From WSXY01 sp038325105 (GTDB taxonomy: Bacteria; Actinomycetota; Coriobacteriia; Anaerosomatales; Anaerosomataceae): a DNA stretch of 64,000 nucleotides. Under the pieces are notes generated by a model. The model worked only from the letters and a program-made list of their open reading frames with translations. It made no database searches and had not been told where the DNA came from. Position 1 is the stretch's first letter, and each line of letters begins with the position of its first letter. Below, piece after piece: positions 1 to 8,672 of the stretch. The DNA lies in NCBI GenBank assembly GCA_038325105.1, contig JBBQIR010000002.1, positions 8,035-72,034 on the forward strand, read 5' to 3'. The position numbers and the translations under genes were made by a program.

Positions 1-44
1 TCGAAGATTTCGGGGAAGATCGAGACAATATCGATGCGAAGCAT
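1..44 (-). CDS. trmD: tRNA (guanine-N1-)-methyltransferase TrmD, N-terminal fragment
   Basis: Only the first 14 codons are inside the window. They read MLRIDIVSIFPEIF, the typical opening of TrmD, which methylates G37 of tRNAs using S-adenosylmethionine. The ATG lies one base after the rimM stop codon, and rimM-trmD is a classical pair behind rpsP. The rest of the gene runs off the left edge. The call rests on the N-terminal match and on gene order. Confidence 0.8.
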   Translation of the reverse strand, partial: MLRIDIVSIFPEIF

Positions 45-45
45 G

Positions 46-558
46 TCAGTCTCCGTCAATGAGCCCGGGCAGGAGCGTCACTTCGGCCGTGCGTGCGTCC
101 TCGTCGACCGAGCGAACGACGTCCTCGATCACCGGAAGCAGAATCTGCCCGAGTGGCCCGTCGACCACCCATACGTCGTTGGCGCCGGTCACGATAACAT
201 CGCTCACCGTGCCGAGCGAACCGCGCACATCGTCGATGACTTCGAGGCCGATCGGATCGAAATCCGCTTCATCGAAGCCCTCGGGAAGATCCTCCGCTCG
301 CACGAGGAGTGTCGTCCCGCACAGTGACCTGGCGGCCGCGATGTCACCGATACCCGCCAGCTCGAGCAACGGGCCTTTGGGGCCGGGGCGGACGGCTGTG
401 ACCGACGTCTCCCGCACGGTGGCGGCGGGCGGCACGACGTAGACCGTGAGCCCCTCCAGCACGTGAAGAGGGAGGTCGACGAGTGACTTCACCGCGACCT
501 CCCCATGTAGTCCGTGGGACTTGACCACTCGTGCAACTGGTACGAACGGCGCGTCCAT
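46..558 (-). CDS. rimM: 16S rRNA processing protein RimM
   Basis: A 170-residue ribosome maturation factor that binds S19 and the 30S head late in assembly. The N-terminal RimM domain contains VARVVKSHGLHGEVAVKS (about residues 8-25) and the PRC-barrel half contains LIGLEV-like and VWVVDGPLGQILLPVIEDVV segments split over residues 100-150. The start at 558 (MDAPFVPV) was chosen over a longer reading because it falls five bases after the khpA stop and has a GGAGG about 15 nt upstream inside the end of khpA. It is the fourth gene in rpsP-khpA-rimM-trmD, so it should be co-transcribed with ribosomal protein S16. Confidence 0.93.
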   Translation of the reverse strand: MDAPFVPVARVVKSHGLHGEVAVKSLVDLPLHVLEGLTVYVVPPAATVRETSVTAVRPGPKGPLLELAGIGDIAAARSLCGTTLLVRAEDLPEGFDEADFDPIGLEVIDDVRGSLGTVSDVIVTGANDVWVVDGPLGQILLPVIEDVVRSVDEDARTAEVTLLPGLIDGD

Positions 559-562
559 GGCG

Positions 563-811
563 CTAGCCAAGAACCTCCACCATAGCGTCGCTTCCGTTGA
601 TGGAAGCGGCTGCACGAACGAGGGTACGGATCGCCTTTATGACCCGACCCTGACGGCCGATGATCTTGCCAACGTCGTCTCCATGAACAGCCACCTCGAA
701 CATGGTGCCGTCATCGTTGACCTTCTTCTCGATCTTCACGTCGTCGGGGTACTCGACAAGCGAAGTAACGAGAAGATGGACGAGTACGTCGAGGTCGGCG
801 TTCTCGGCCAT
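563..811 (-). CDS. khpA: KH-domain RNA-binding protein KhpA
   Basis: An 82-residue single type II KH domain. The GxxG loop is visible as IIGRQGRVIKAIR (about residues 50-62), and the protein ends right after the last KH strand. KhpA binds RNA, normally together with KhpB/EloR, and affects cell size and division in Gram-positive bacteria; the older annotation is YlqC/UPF0109. It lies 3 nt after rpsP and 4 nt before rimM, the conserved location. The family assignment is certain; its RNA targets cannot be inferred from sequence. Confidence 0.95.
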   Translation of the reverse strand: MAENADLDVLVHLLVTSLVEYPDDVKIEKKVNDDGTMFEVAVHGDDVGKIIGRQGRVIKAIRTLVRAAASINGSDAMVEVLG

Positions 812-814
812 GTG

Positions 815-1363
815 TTACTCAGCCTCGGCAGGAGCTTCGACGACCTCAGGAGCGGCTTCCTCGGCAGGAGCCTCCTCGGCGACCTCAGGAGCGGCTTCCT
901 CGGCGGGAGCCTCCTCGACGACCTCAGGTGCGGCTTCCTCGGCAGGAGCCTCCTCGGCGACCTCAGGTGCGGCCTCCGCGGCGACTACTTCCTCGGCAGG
1001 GGCTTCTTCCACAACAGGCTCGGGAGCCGGTGCGGCGGCGGCCTTCTCGGCGGCTTCCGCGGCTGCAAGAGCCTTAGCGGCGGCCTTCTTGGAAACCTTC
1101 GTGCCACCGACGGGTGCGGTCTTTTCGCCCTTAGCGATGGCGATCAGCTTTGTGACAGCCTCAGTCGGCTGCGCGCCCTTGGCGATCCAGGCCTCGATCT
1201 TCGGCACATCGATCTCTACCGTCGAGGGCTGCGTGCGCGGGTTGTAGCGCCCGAGAATTTCGATGAAACGGCCATCGCGCGGTGCGCGGGCATCAGCGGC
1301 AACGACGCGGTAGAACGGCGCTTTCTTGGCGCCGGCGCGTGCCAGGCGGATCTTGAGAGCCAA
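815..1363 (-). CDS. rpsP: 30S ribosomal protein S16 with long acidic repeat tail
   Basis: Residues 1-85 are an ordinary S16 (KIRLARAGAKKAPFYRVV, then APRDGRFIEILGRYNP). The chosen start is a TTG at 1363 (M-A-L-K-I-R-L), eight bases after GGAGG; an upstream in-frame ATG would add 20 unrelated residues. Total length is 182 aa, about twice the family norm of 80-100. The extra ~90 residues are first Lys/Ala-rich, then almost only Ala, Glu, Pro and Val, built from a 13-residue repeat (EEAPAEEAAPEVA/V). Such a tail would be disordered and strongly negative, odd for a ribosomal protein, and would probably project from the 30S surface. First gene of the rpsP-khpA-rimM-trmD unit. Confidence 0.95.
   Translation of the reverse strand: MALKIRLARAGAKKAPFYRVVAADARAPRDGRFIEILGRYNPRTQPSTVEIDVPKIEAWIAKGAQPTEAVTKLIAIAKGEKTAPVGGTKVSKKAAAKALAAAEAAEKAAAAPAPEPVVEEAPAEEVVAAEAAPEVAEEAPAEEAAPEVVEEAPAEEAAPEVAEEAPAEEAAPEVVEAPAEAE
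842..975 (-). repeat. 39-bp tandem repeat inside rpsP
   Basis: The string GACCTCAG recurs at 842, 881, 920 and 959, exactly 39 bp apart, so three full units and a partial fourth are present. Each unit encodes 13 residues (EEAPAEEAAPEVx). Units differ by a few substitutions. The period is a multiple of three, so changes in copy number would keep the S16 frame. Confidence 0.9.
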
Positions 1364-1467
1364 CAGGTTCACCTCCGTGTAGGGCGGCACATGCCGCCAC
1401 GTTCGAGCAAGAGCAAGTGCCAATGATAGGGCATGAGTACAAGTCGGTCAAAGCGCAGCTTCAGGGC

Positions 1468-2817
1468 CTAGAACGGGGAGCCCATCCCCGGCATACCGGG
1501 GAACCCTCGGTGCTTGCCTTTGCGCTTCCCCTGCGCCGACTGCATCTGCTTGACCATCTTCTGTGCCTGAGCGAACTGCTTCAGCATCTGGTTCACGTTG
1601 TAGACCGTAACGCCGGCGCCGACGGCGATCCGTTCGCGCCGTGAGCCGTTGATGACCGAGGGCTTGGTGCGCTCACGTTTGGTCATCGACTGAATGATCG
1701 CCTCGGTGCGTCCGAGAGCACTCTCGTCGATCTCGGTGTCCTTCGGGAGTTTGTTGGCCCCGGGAATCATGGCCATGATGTCCTTCATCGAGCCCATCTT
1801 CTTGATCTGACGGAGCTGACTGAGGAAATCATCGAGGGTGAGCGTGCCGGCCCGGAGGCGCTCCTCGGCCTCGACAGCAGTGCCCTCGTCGAAGGCCTCC
1901 TGCGCCTTCTCGATAAGCGACACCACGTCGCCCATGCCAAGGATCCTGCGTGCCATGCCGTCGGGGCGGAAGGACTCGAGCGCGTCGACCTTCTCCCCCA
2001 TGCTCGCGAAGAGCACCGGCTTGCCGGTCACGGCGCGAACCGAAAGTGCCGCGCCGCCGCGGGCGTCGCCATCCATTTTGGAGATGATGACGCCGTCGAA
2101 ATCGACCCGCTCGGCGAAAGCGGTTGCGGCGTTCACGGCGTCCTGGCCGGTCATCGCGTCGATGACCATGAGGACTTGCTCGGGACGGACGGCGGCCTTG
2201 ATGCGGGCGGCCTCGTCCATCATCTCCTCGTCGACGTGCAAGCGGCCGGCGGTGTCGATGATGACCACGTCGCGAAGGCGGTCGATCGCGTCCTTCACAC
2301 CGGCCTTGGCGATAGCAACCGCGTCGGTGCCCTCTCCGCGGTACACCGGGATGTCGAGTTCCTTGCCAAGCGCCTCGAGCTGGTCGATGGCGGCAGGGCG
2401 ATAGACGTCGCAGGCAACCATGAGAGGGCGTTTCCCCTGTTTACGGAGGAGGTTGGCAAGCTTGGCGGTGGCGGTCGTCTTGCCGGAGCCTTGCAGACCC
2501 ACGAGCATGAGAACGTTCGGGACGCGTCCGGACAACGCGAGGCGCACCTCGTTGCCGCCCATGAGTGCGGTGAGTTCCTCGAGAACGATCTTGACAACCA
2601 TCTGGCCCGGCGTGAGGCTCTGCATGACGTCAAGGCCGACCGCGCGCTCGCGAACGCCCGCGACAAACTCCTTGACGACCTTGAAGTTGACGTCGGCCTC
2701 GAGCAGCGCGAGACGCACTTCGCGCATCGCCTCGTCGACATCGGCCTCGGAGAGCTTGCCGCGGCCTGTGAGCTTAGAGAAGACCGCCGAGAGGCGGTCG
2801 GTGAGATTCTGGAACAT
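1468..2817 (-). CDS. ffh: Signal recognition particle GTPase Ffh (SRP54)
   Basis: A 449-residue SRP54: N domain (1-95), G domain with GLQGSGKTT at about 107-115, DTAGRLH and TKMDGDARGG-type motifs, then a methionine-rich M domain ending in a basic tail (MVKQMQSAQGKRKGK) and a Gly/Met/Pro C-terminus. It binds 4.5S RNA and signal sequences and docks on FtsY. The start at 2817 (MFQNL) leaves GAGG six bases upstream; an ATG two codons earlier would sit on that site. It follows lepB by 36 nt. Placing ftsY, signal peptidase and ffh in one run puts three steps of protein export together. Confidence 0.97.
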   Translation of the reverse strand: MFQNLTDRLSAVFSKLTGRGKLSEADVDEAMREVRLALLEADVNFKVVKEFVAGVRERAVGLDVMQSLTPGQMVVKIVLEELTALMGGNEVRLALSGRVPNVLMLVGLQGSGKTTATAKLANLLRKQGKRPLMVACDVYRPAAIDQLEALGKELDIPVYRGEGTDAVAIAKAGVKDAIDRLRDVVIIDTAGRLHVDEEMMDEAARIKAAVRPEQVLMVIDAMTGQDAVNAATAFAERVDFDGVIISKMDGDARGGAALSVRAVTGKPVLFASMGEKVDALESFRPDGMARRILGMGDVVSLIEKAQEAFDEGTAVEAEERLRAGTLTLDDFLSQLRQIKKMGSMKDIMAMIPGANKLPKDTEIDESALGRTEAIIQSMTKRERTKPSVINGSRRERIAVGAGVTVYNVNQMLKQFAQAQKMVKQMQSAQGKRKGKHRGFPGMPGMGSPF

Positions 2818-2853
2818 GACCATCCTCGGTCTCGGGTGCGGTGAGTCCTTAGG

Positions 2854-3417
2854 CTACGAGCCGGAGCCGCTGCCGTCAATGTGGCGTACTCGCGTCACCG
2901 GAGCGATGATCCAGGTGACGGCTCCGCGTATGTTGCTAATCGGAATCGGCCCGATGAACCTACTGTCGAGCGACACCGCCCGGTTATCGCCCAGAACATA
3001 CACCGCTCCCTCGGGCACTATGAACGGGCCGATGTGGAACTCCGGAGACCCGACGAGCGTGCCCGCGTCGTACGGTGACTCGCTTCCGTTCACGTCGGCC
3101 TTATCCCCGCGTATCTCGACGGTGTCACCCGGGATCGCCACCACGCGCTTGATAAGCGTGTCGGGTTTGTCGGAGATGGTGGCGCGAAACGAGACGATGT
3201 CACCGCGTGCAGGCGTGTCGTACCCCTTGGTGATGAGGACTCTGTCACCGGTTCGCAGTGTCGGCTCCATGGAACCGCCGTCGACCTTGGCGAAGTCGTG
3301 CGTTACGTACAGCACGGTGATGAGTGCAGCGAAGGACATGATCAGAACGAAAAGGAACGGCAGGTGACGGCGGTCCGACGGAAGCGTCGCAATGAATCCT
3401 GTCGGACGCGCTGGCAT
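2854..3417 (-). CDS. lepB: Signal peptidase I
   Basis: A 187-residue type I (S26) signal peptidase that cleaves signal peptides on the outer face of the membrane. One N-terminal membrane segment lies at about 19-38. The catalytic serine is Ser49 in GGSMEPTL and the general base is Lys90 in LIKRVVAIPGD; the box GDNRAVSLDSR follows at about 143-153. The size matches Gram-positive single-TM signal peptidases. Its ATG overlaps the ftsY stop by one base (TGATG), so translation is probably coupled to ftsY. Confidence 0.95.
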   Translation of the reverse strand: MPARPTGFIATLPSDRRHLPFLFVLIMSFAALITVLYVTHDFAKVDGGSMEPTLRTGDRVLITKGYDTPARGDIVSFRATISDKPDTLIKRVVAIPGDTVEIRGDKADVNGSESPYDAGTLVGSPEFHIGPFIVPEGAVYVLGDNRAVSLDSRFIGPIPISNIRGAVTWIIAPVTRVRHIDGSGSGS

Positions 3418-4331
3418 CAGCTCAGCCCGACGAGGGCGGAGGCGAACTCCGCGGCGATGAAGGGTCGTAGATCGTCGGCCGACTCCCCCACACCTATCCG
3501 GAGGATGGGAACCCCCAGGTCGCGCGAGACGGCCACGGCGATGCCACCTTTCGCGGTGCCGTCGAGCTTGGTGATGACGATGCCGTCTACCCCGACCGCA
3601 TCCCGGAACTCGCGTGCCTGCGTGAGGCCGTTTTGCCCGGTGGTGGCGTCCATCACGAGCAGTGTGCGCACCGGTGCGGCGCTCTCGCGCTCGACGATGC
3701 GCTTCACCTTCGTGAGCTCGGCCATGAGGTCCTTGGACGTGTGGAGGCGGCCTGCGGTGTCGATGAGCAGCAGGTCAGCGCCGGTGTCCTTTGCGTGGCG
3801 CACCGACTCGAAGGCGACCGAGGCCGGGTCGGTGCCACGCTCCCGTTCGATGATGGGAACCGAGGCGCGATCCGCCCAGATGTGCAGTTGCTCAACGGCA
3901 GCGGCGCGGTACGTGTCCGCCGATCCGATGAGCACCGAGCGGCCCTCCTCGGCAGCGGCTTTGGCGAGCTTGCCAACGGTCGTGGTCTTGCCGGTGCCGT
4001 TGATGCCGATGACGAGAACGGTGACCGGACGCTCATCGAGGAAATCGACGGCGTCGGTAATGGTGACCTCCCGGGCGATCTCGTCGGCAAGGTGCCGCAT
4101 GACGGCGGCTGCATCGGGAAGCGCCTGTCGGGTCGCTGTGTCGCGCAGCCGCGTGACCATCTCCGCGACAGCCTGGGCGCCCATGTCAGCCGAGATGAGC
4201 GCGTCTTCGAGGTCGCTCCAGAACTCATCGTCGAGGTCAGGACCGCGGCGCAAAAGCACATTCAGCTGGCCGGAGAGCTGCTCGCGAGTCCGCGAGAGAC
4301 CCGCGGAGAGCCTGTCGAACCAGGCGCTCAT
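3417..4331 (-). CDS. ftsY: Signal recognition particle receptor FtsY
   Basis: A 304-residue SRP receptor GTPase. The NG domain starts almost at once, so the long acidic A domain of E. coli FtsY is missing, as in many Gram-positives. The P-loop is GINGTGKTT at about 109-117; DTAGRLHTS and TKLDGTAKGG follow. FtsY binds the Ffh/4.5S RNA complex at the membrane and hands nascent chains to SecYEG. Its start overlaps the smc stop by four bases (ATGA). Confidence 0.96.
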   Translation of the reverse strand: MSAWFDRLSAGLSRTREQLSGQLNVLLRRGPDLDDEFWSDLEDALISADMGAQAVAEMVTRLRDTATRQALPDAAAVMRHLADEIAREVTITDAVDFLDERPVTVLVIGINGTGKTTTVGKLAKAAAEEGRSVLIGSADTYRAAAVEQLHIWADRASVPIIERERGTDPASVAFESVRHAKDTGADLLLIDTAGRLHTSKDLMAELTKVKRIVERESAAPVRTLLVMDATTGQNGLTQAREFRDAVGVDGIVITKLDGTAKGGIAVAVSRDLGVPILRIGVGESADDLRPFIAAEFASALVGLS

Positions 4332-7300
4332 GACGGGACGACCTCGGGCGTCTTGTGCGCGTTCTCGATCTTCTGGCTGACGAGTTTCGAGACGCCGTCG
4401 GCCTGCATCGAGACACCGTAAAGGACGTCGGCCATCTCCATAGTCCGGCGCTGATGCGTCACGATGAGGAACTGCGTGTGGTTGCGCATGCTGTCAGCGA
4501 ACGCGATGAACCTGCGCAGGTTGGTGTCGTCGAGCGCCGCTTCAACCTCATCAAGGATGTAGAAGGGGCATGGGCGCGTGCGATAGACCGCGAAGAGCAG
4601 CGCGAGCGCGGTGAGCGACTTCTCCCCGCCCGAGAGAAGCGTCATCTTGGCCAGGCGCTTGCCACGCGGCTGGGCGACGACTTCAACGCCGGTCGTCTCG
4701 GGATCGTCGGGATCGGTGAGTTTGAGTGCCGACTGCCCGCCCGGGAAGAGCAGCGAGAAGATCTCCTGGAAGTGGTGATCGACGAGTTCGAAGGTCTCGA
4801 GGAAGCGGTCGCGCATCTTGCGGTCGATGGCGCCGATGACTTTCTGGAGCGCGGAGCGGCTCGCGTTGAGGTCGTCGAGCTGGCGCTGCAGGAACTCGCG
4901 GCGAGAGCCGAGCTGCTCGTACTCCTCAACCGCAACCGGGTTGACCGGGCCGAGGTTGGCGATCTTCTTGCGCAGCCTGTGTGCGGCATCCACTGTGGTC
5001 TGGCGGTCAGCGAGCGGCTCGCTCTCCAGCGCGCTCTCGAGCGAGAGCCCGAGCTCATCGACGATGCGCCCTGCTGCCGAGCGGACCTGGACCTCGAGCT
5101 GGGCCTTCTCGACCCGGATGTCGACCATGGCCTCGTTGACGAGGTCGATGTCGGCCTGCGCGGTCCGAACTGCTTCCTGCGCCGAGTGAATGGTCGTACG
5201 CAGCGACTCGGAGTCTGCCTGCTCGAAGCGGGCACGGTCGCGGAGGCGGACTGCCCAGTGTTCCGCTCGCTCGAGCAGCACCGAGTAGAGGTCGTGCAGG
5301 GGCTGGAGGCGCTCCCGGAGAATCTCGAGCGAGTCTGAGGTCTGACGCGACTGCTCGACGAGAACCCCGAGTTCATCCACGTCGGCGTTGACGGTCGCAT
5401 GACGCCGCTTGAGGTGGACTTCGCGCTCGGAGACGGCCGCGATCTCAACCTGGCACGTGGAGAGGCGGTTTGCGACTGCGGTCTCGTCGCGGAACATCGT
5501 GTCGCGCTCTTCGCGCAGGCGTGCGGCGTTCTCATCAAGCTCGTCGATGCGCGCGAGCCCGGTCTGGATGGCGTCGGTGAGCTTGCGCTCCAGGGGGCGG
5601 TCCTTTGCGGTCCGCTCCTCGATCTGGCGGATGCGCAGGTCGATACGCGACGCCTCCGCGTCGAGCTCGGTGACCGACTGCTCGAGGCGACCGACCTCTT
5701 CCCGCGCCGAGGAGGACTCTCCCCCGAGAACCGCAATCGTCTGGCTGAGCGCGAGTGCGTCTTGCTGCGCGGCAGCGAGAGCTTCCGTGGCGGATGCGAC
5801 CGACGCCTCGGCCTCGCCGAGAGCTGCGTCAACCGCCGAGAGGCGATCGCGGAGCTCCGTGATGCGACGCTTGCGTCCGAGGACGCTCGCATCGCCGGAG
5901 AGCTGTTGGCCGACGCGCACCTTGCCGCTCGGCCACACGATGTTGCCCGACCGCGTGGCGAACCGGCAGAGCGCCCCGGGAGCGGCAGCCGCCCGAAGAG
6001 CGTCTTCGAGTGAGTCAACAACACGGATATCGCCGATGAGCGCACCGAGCGCGTTGGCTATGCCGTCGTCACAGCTCACGTGTCCGGTGAGTGGCGTGCC
6101 GGGACCGGCAGGACACGCGACCGGCGTACCGTCGAGCGGCATGAGGGCGAAGTCGCCCACACCGTTGTCCTGAAGGAGCGCGAGAACGGGGCCAGCTGCA
6201 ACCCGGGACTTCACGAGCACGCAGAACACGTCGGCACCAAGCGCGTTCTCTAGCAGCACTTCGAACTCCTCGGGGGCCGAAATATGCTCGGTCACCGGGC
6301 CTATGACATCCGGGAGTTGCTGCTCCTTGGAGAGCAACCATGCGTGCGCGGGCGATGCCGAGTCAAATGCGCGATCGATCTCTTCAAGGGCGCGGATCTC
6401 CGCTCGCACGTCGGCAAGTTCGCTGCGGCGCGAGTTGAGATCGGTGGTGCGGCTCTCCAGAAGGCGAACGCGACGATCCACATCGGATTCAGCGAGGGTG
6501 GCTTGCTTGCGCGAGTGGTCGAGACGAGCCTGGATGGTGTCGACCCGGTCGCGTCTGGCCGTGAGCGTCTGCGCGAGTGCCGAGCGCTGGGTTCGTACGG
6601 CCTCGATCCGCTCGGCGAGCATCTCGGACTCAAGCGTGAAACCGGAGAGAGCCTGCTGCAGAGACGCAAGCTCGAGCCGCGCATCGTCGACTTCCTTGCG
6701 GGCGCGACGCTGGTCTGCAAGCGATACCGAGAGCGAGTCTTCGGCTGCGATGCGATTCTTGCGCGCACCCTCGGACTCCAGACGGAGCGCGCCCAGCTGC
6801 GAGTAGAGCGCCTGCAGACGCGCTTCGGTAACGGCGCGCTCCTCGGCAATCTGCTGGCCTTCGGTGCCGCGCGAGCCAAGCCGCGACTCGTTCTGGTGGA
6901 TCTTCTGGCGGAGTTCCGAGAGCCGCTCGACGAGATTCTTGCCCTTTTCCTCAAGCAGCAGCAATCCGGAGTTCAGGCGCTCGAGGGCCGACTGCAGGCG
7001 GCGGCGTTGCTCGCCCAGGTCGCCGACGAACAGCCCCTTCTCTTCGAGGAGCGACTGGAAGCTCTGGAGCTCGCGCTCCTTCTCGGCGAGCCGGTAGCGG
7101 GCAAGCTCGACTTCCGCATCTTGCTCGCGTTCGCGCTTCTCGACGCCGTCCCACCCACCCTGCAGTTCGCGCAAATCGGTGACCGCAAGCGCGATCTCCA
7201 GGTCGCGCAACTGCGCCGCGGCGTCGCGGTACTCGGCGGCTTTCGTTGCCTGGCGCGCGAGCGGGCGGAGCTGGCGGTCGATCTCGCCGAGGATGTCGCG

Positions 7301-7873
7301 GATGCGCTCAACGTGCACGTCCATGGAGGTGAGTTTACGAAGCGCGCGTTCCTTGCGTTTCTTGTGCTTGAGAACGCCCGCCGCTTCTTCGATGAGCGTG
7401 CGGCGATCCTCAGGCTTCGAGTTCAGGACCTCGTCGAGGCGCCCCTGGCTGATGATGGAGTGCGTGTCGCGGCCGAGACCCGTGTCGTGCAAGAGTTCCT
7501 GTACGTCCATGAGCCGGCACGGCGACAGGTTGATGAAGTACTCGCTCTCGCCGTTGCGGAACATGCGGCGCGAGATCGTGACCTCGTCGAACTCGAGCGG
7601 CAGCGTGCCCTCGGAGTTGTCGAGCACCAGATCGACCTCGGCGATGCCCACGGCCTGCCGTGCCGAGGAACCCGCGAAAACGACGTCCTCCATCGAGTTA
7701 CCGCGCAGCGACTTCGCGGACTGCTCACCGAGCACCCACAGCACCGCATCGGAGATGTTGGACTTACCGGAGCCGTTGGGGCCGACGATGACCGTCACGC
7801 CGGGCTCGAGGACCATCCGGCTGCGGTCGGCGAAGGACTTGAAGCCCTTGAGCGTGAGTGACTTGAGGTACAA
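4328..7873 (-). CDS. smc: Chromosome partition protein SMC
   Basis: A full-length 1181-residue SMC ATPase. Walker A is GPNGSGKSNI at residues 31-40; two long coiled coils flank a hinge at about 510-650; the C-terminal head has the signature LLSGGEKSLTALAL and Walker B FYILDEVEAALDD. SMC with ScpAB compacts and segregates the chromosome. Start: a TTG at 7873 (M-Y-L-K-S-L-T-L-K-G-F) six bases after GGAAGGG. Long frames on the opposite strand are products of the GC-rich codon pattern, not genes. It sits between rnc and ftsY, the conserved Gram-positive order. Confidence 0.97.
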   Translation of the reverse strand: MYLKSLTLKGFKSFADRSRMVLEPGVTVIVGPNGSGKSNISDAVLWVLGEQSAKSLRGNSMEDVVFAGSSARQAVGIAEVDLVLDNSEGTLPLEFDEVTISRRMFRNGESEYFINLSPCRLMDVQELLHDTGLGRDTHSIISQGRLDEVLNSKPEDRRTLIEEAAGVLKHKKRKERALRKLTSMDVHVERIRDILGEIDRQLRPLARQATKAAEYRDAAAQLRDLEIALAVTDLRELQGGWDGVEKREREQDAEVELARYRLAEKERELQSFQSLLEEKGLFVGDLGEQRRRLQSALERLNSGLLLLEEKGKNLVERLSELRQKIHQNESRLGSRGTEGQQIAEERAVTEARLQALYSQLGALRLESEGARKNRIAAEDSLSVSLADQRRARKEVDDARLELASLQQALSGFTLESEMLAERIEAVRTQRSALAQTLTARRDRVDTIQARLDHSRKQATLAESDVDRRVRLLESRTTDLNSRRSELADVRAEIRALEEIDRAFDSASPAHAWLLSKEQQLPDVIGPVTEHISAPEEFEVLLENALGADVFCVLVKSRVAAGPVLALLQDNGVGDFALMPLDGTPVACPAGPGTPLTGHVSCDDGIANALGALIGDIRVVDSLEDALRAAAAPGALCRFATRSGNIVWPSGKVRVGQQLSGDASVLGRKRRITELRDRLSAVDAALGEAEASVASATEALAAAQQDALALSQTIAVLGGESSSAREEVGRLEQSVTELDAEASRIDLRIRQIEERTAKDRPLERKLTDAIQTGLARIDELDENAARLREERDTMFRDETAVANRLSTCQVEIAAVSEREVHLKRRHATVNADVDELGVLVEQSRQTSDSLEILRERLQPLHDLYSVLLERAEHWAVRLRDRARFEQADSESLRTTIHSAQEAVRTAQADIDLVNEAMVDIRVEKAQLEVQVRSAAGRIVDELGLSLESALESEPLADRQTTVDAAHRLRKKIANLGPVNPVAVEEYEQLGSRREFLQRQLDDLNASRSALQKVIGAIDRKMRDRFLETFELVDHHFQEIFSLLFPGGQSALKLTDPDDPETTGVEVVAQPRGKRLAKMTLLSGGEKSLTALALLFAVYRTRPCPFYILDEVEAALDDTNLRRFIAFADSMRNHTQFLIVTHQRRTMEMADVLYGVSMQADGVSKLVSQKIENAHKTPEVVPS

Positions 7874-7964
7874 CGGCGACCCTTCCGGATGAGTTCCCCA
7901 CTGCGTGCGAAACGGTGCGACCGCCTCTCGGCGACGCGCACCATGCTACCACAGGAAACGTGCG

Positions 7965-8672
7965 CTACTCCCCTGTTTCAAGCACGCCGAGAGACGCCAG
8001 CGCCGCGGTTGCGGCGGCCTTCTCGGCTTCCTTCTTGGAGCGGCCTGCCGCAGATCCGGCAACCGCGCCGTTGACGATGACGTCAACGACGAACGTGGGG
8101 TCGTGAGGGTCGCCGCTTTCCGAGACGACCCGGTACTCAGGTAGCGACGCGAGTTTCCCCTGCGTGTACTCCTGCAGGAGCGACTTCGCCCCGCCGGCCT
8201 GCACGAGACCCACCTCCGACTCGATGGCCGTGCCGAGGAGCCGAAGGATGACACCCCGGGCGGCCTCGAGCCCGCCGTCGAGGTACACGGCCCCGATGAG
8301 CGCCTCGAAGACGTTCTCAAGCCGCGTTGCCCGGCCGCGCTTTCCGCTTGCGGCCTCGCCCTTGCCGAGACGCAATAGCTCGCCGAGACCGAGTTCTCCG
8401 CCGACTGCGGAGAGCTGCTGACCGGTGACGACGCTCGCCTTGCGGTTGGTGAGAACGCCCTCCGGCGCCTCCGGATGCGAGCGGAAGAGCTCCTCGGCGA
8501 CGACGAATCCGAGTACCGAGTCCCCAAGGAACTCGAGGCGCTCGTAGCTCTCCGCATTGTTCTCGGTTGCGTGCGAAGGGTGCGTCAGTGCAGTCTCGAG
8601 CACGTCGCGATTCCGGAAGACGTGTCCGAGAACCGCCTCGGCCCGCGTGAGCCTGTCAGGTGAGCCCGTCAT
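7965..8672 (-). CDS. rnc: Ribonuclease III
   Basis: A 235-residue dsRNA endonuclease for rRNA and mRNA processing. The signature ERLEFLGDSVL lies at about 44-54 and the second acidic cluster is ENVFEALIGAVYLDGG; the dsRNA-binding domain spans about 158-230 (KSLLQEYTQG ... KKEAEKAAA). The ATG at 8672 overlaps the fabF stop by four bases (ATGA), which decided the start; an upstream in-frame ATG lies inside fabF. The 91-nt gap to smc has no clear signal. Confidence 0.95.
   Translation of the reverse strand: MTGSPDRLTRAEAVLGHVFRNRDVLETALTHPSHATENNAESYERLEFLGDSVLGFVVAEELFRSHPEAPEGVLTNRKASVVTGQQLSAVGGELGLGELLRLGKGEAASGKRGRATRLENVFEALIGAVYLDGGLEAARGVILRLLGTAIESEVGLVQAGGAKSLLQEYTQGKLASLPEYRVVSESGDPHDPTFVVDVIVNGAVAGSAAGRSKKEAEKAAATAALASLGVLETGE

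Noticed and set aside
842..975. Regular 39-bp repeats suggesting a CRISPR-like array
   Set aside because: The units are contiguous with no unique spacers and translate in frame as the S16 tail.
6284..7861. 525-codon open frame on the plus strand opposite smc
   Set aside because: It lies wholly antisense to the conserved SMC head and coil, is Arg/Leu/Ala-rich with no motif, and follows the GC3-driven pattern of shadow frames. Similar long shadows at 4355-5338, 17208-18593, 21904-23148 and 55076-56557 were rejected for the same reason.
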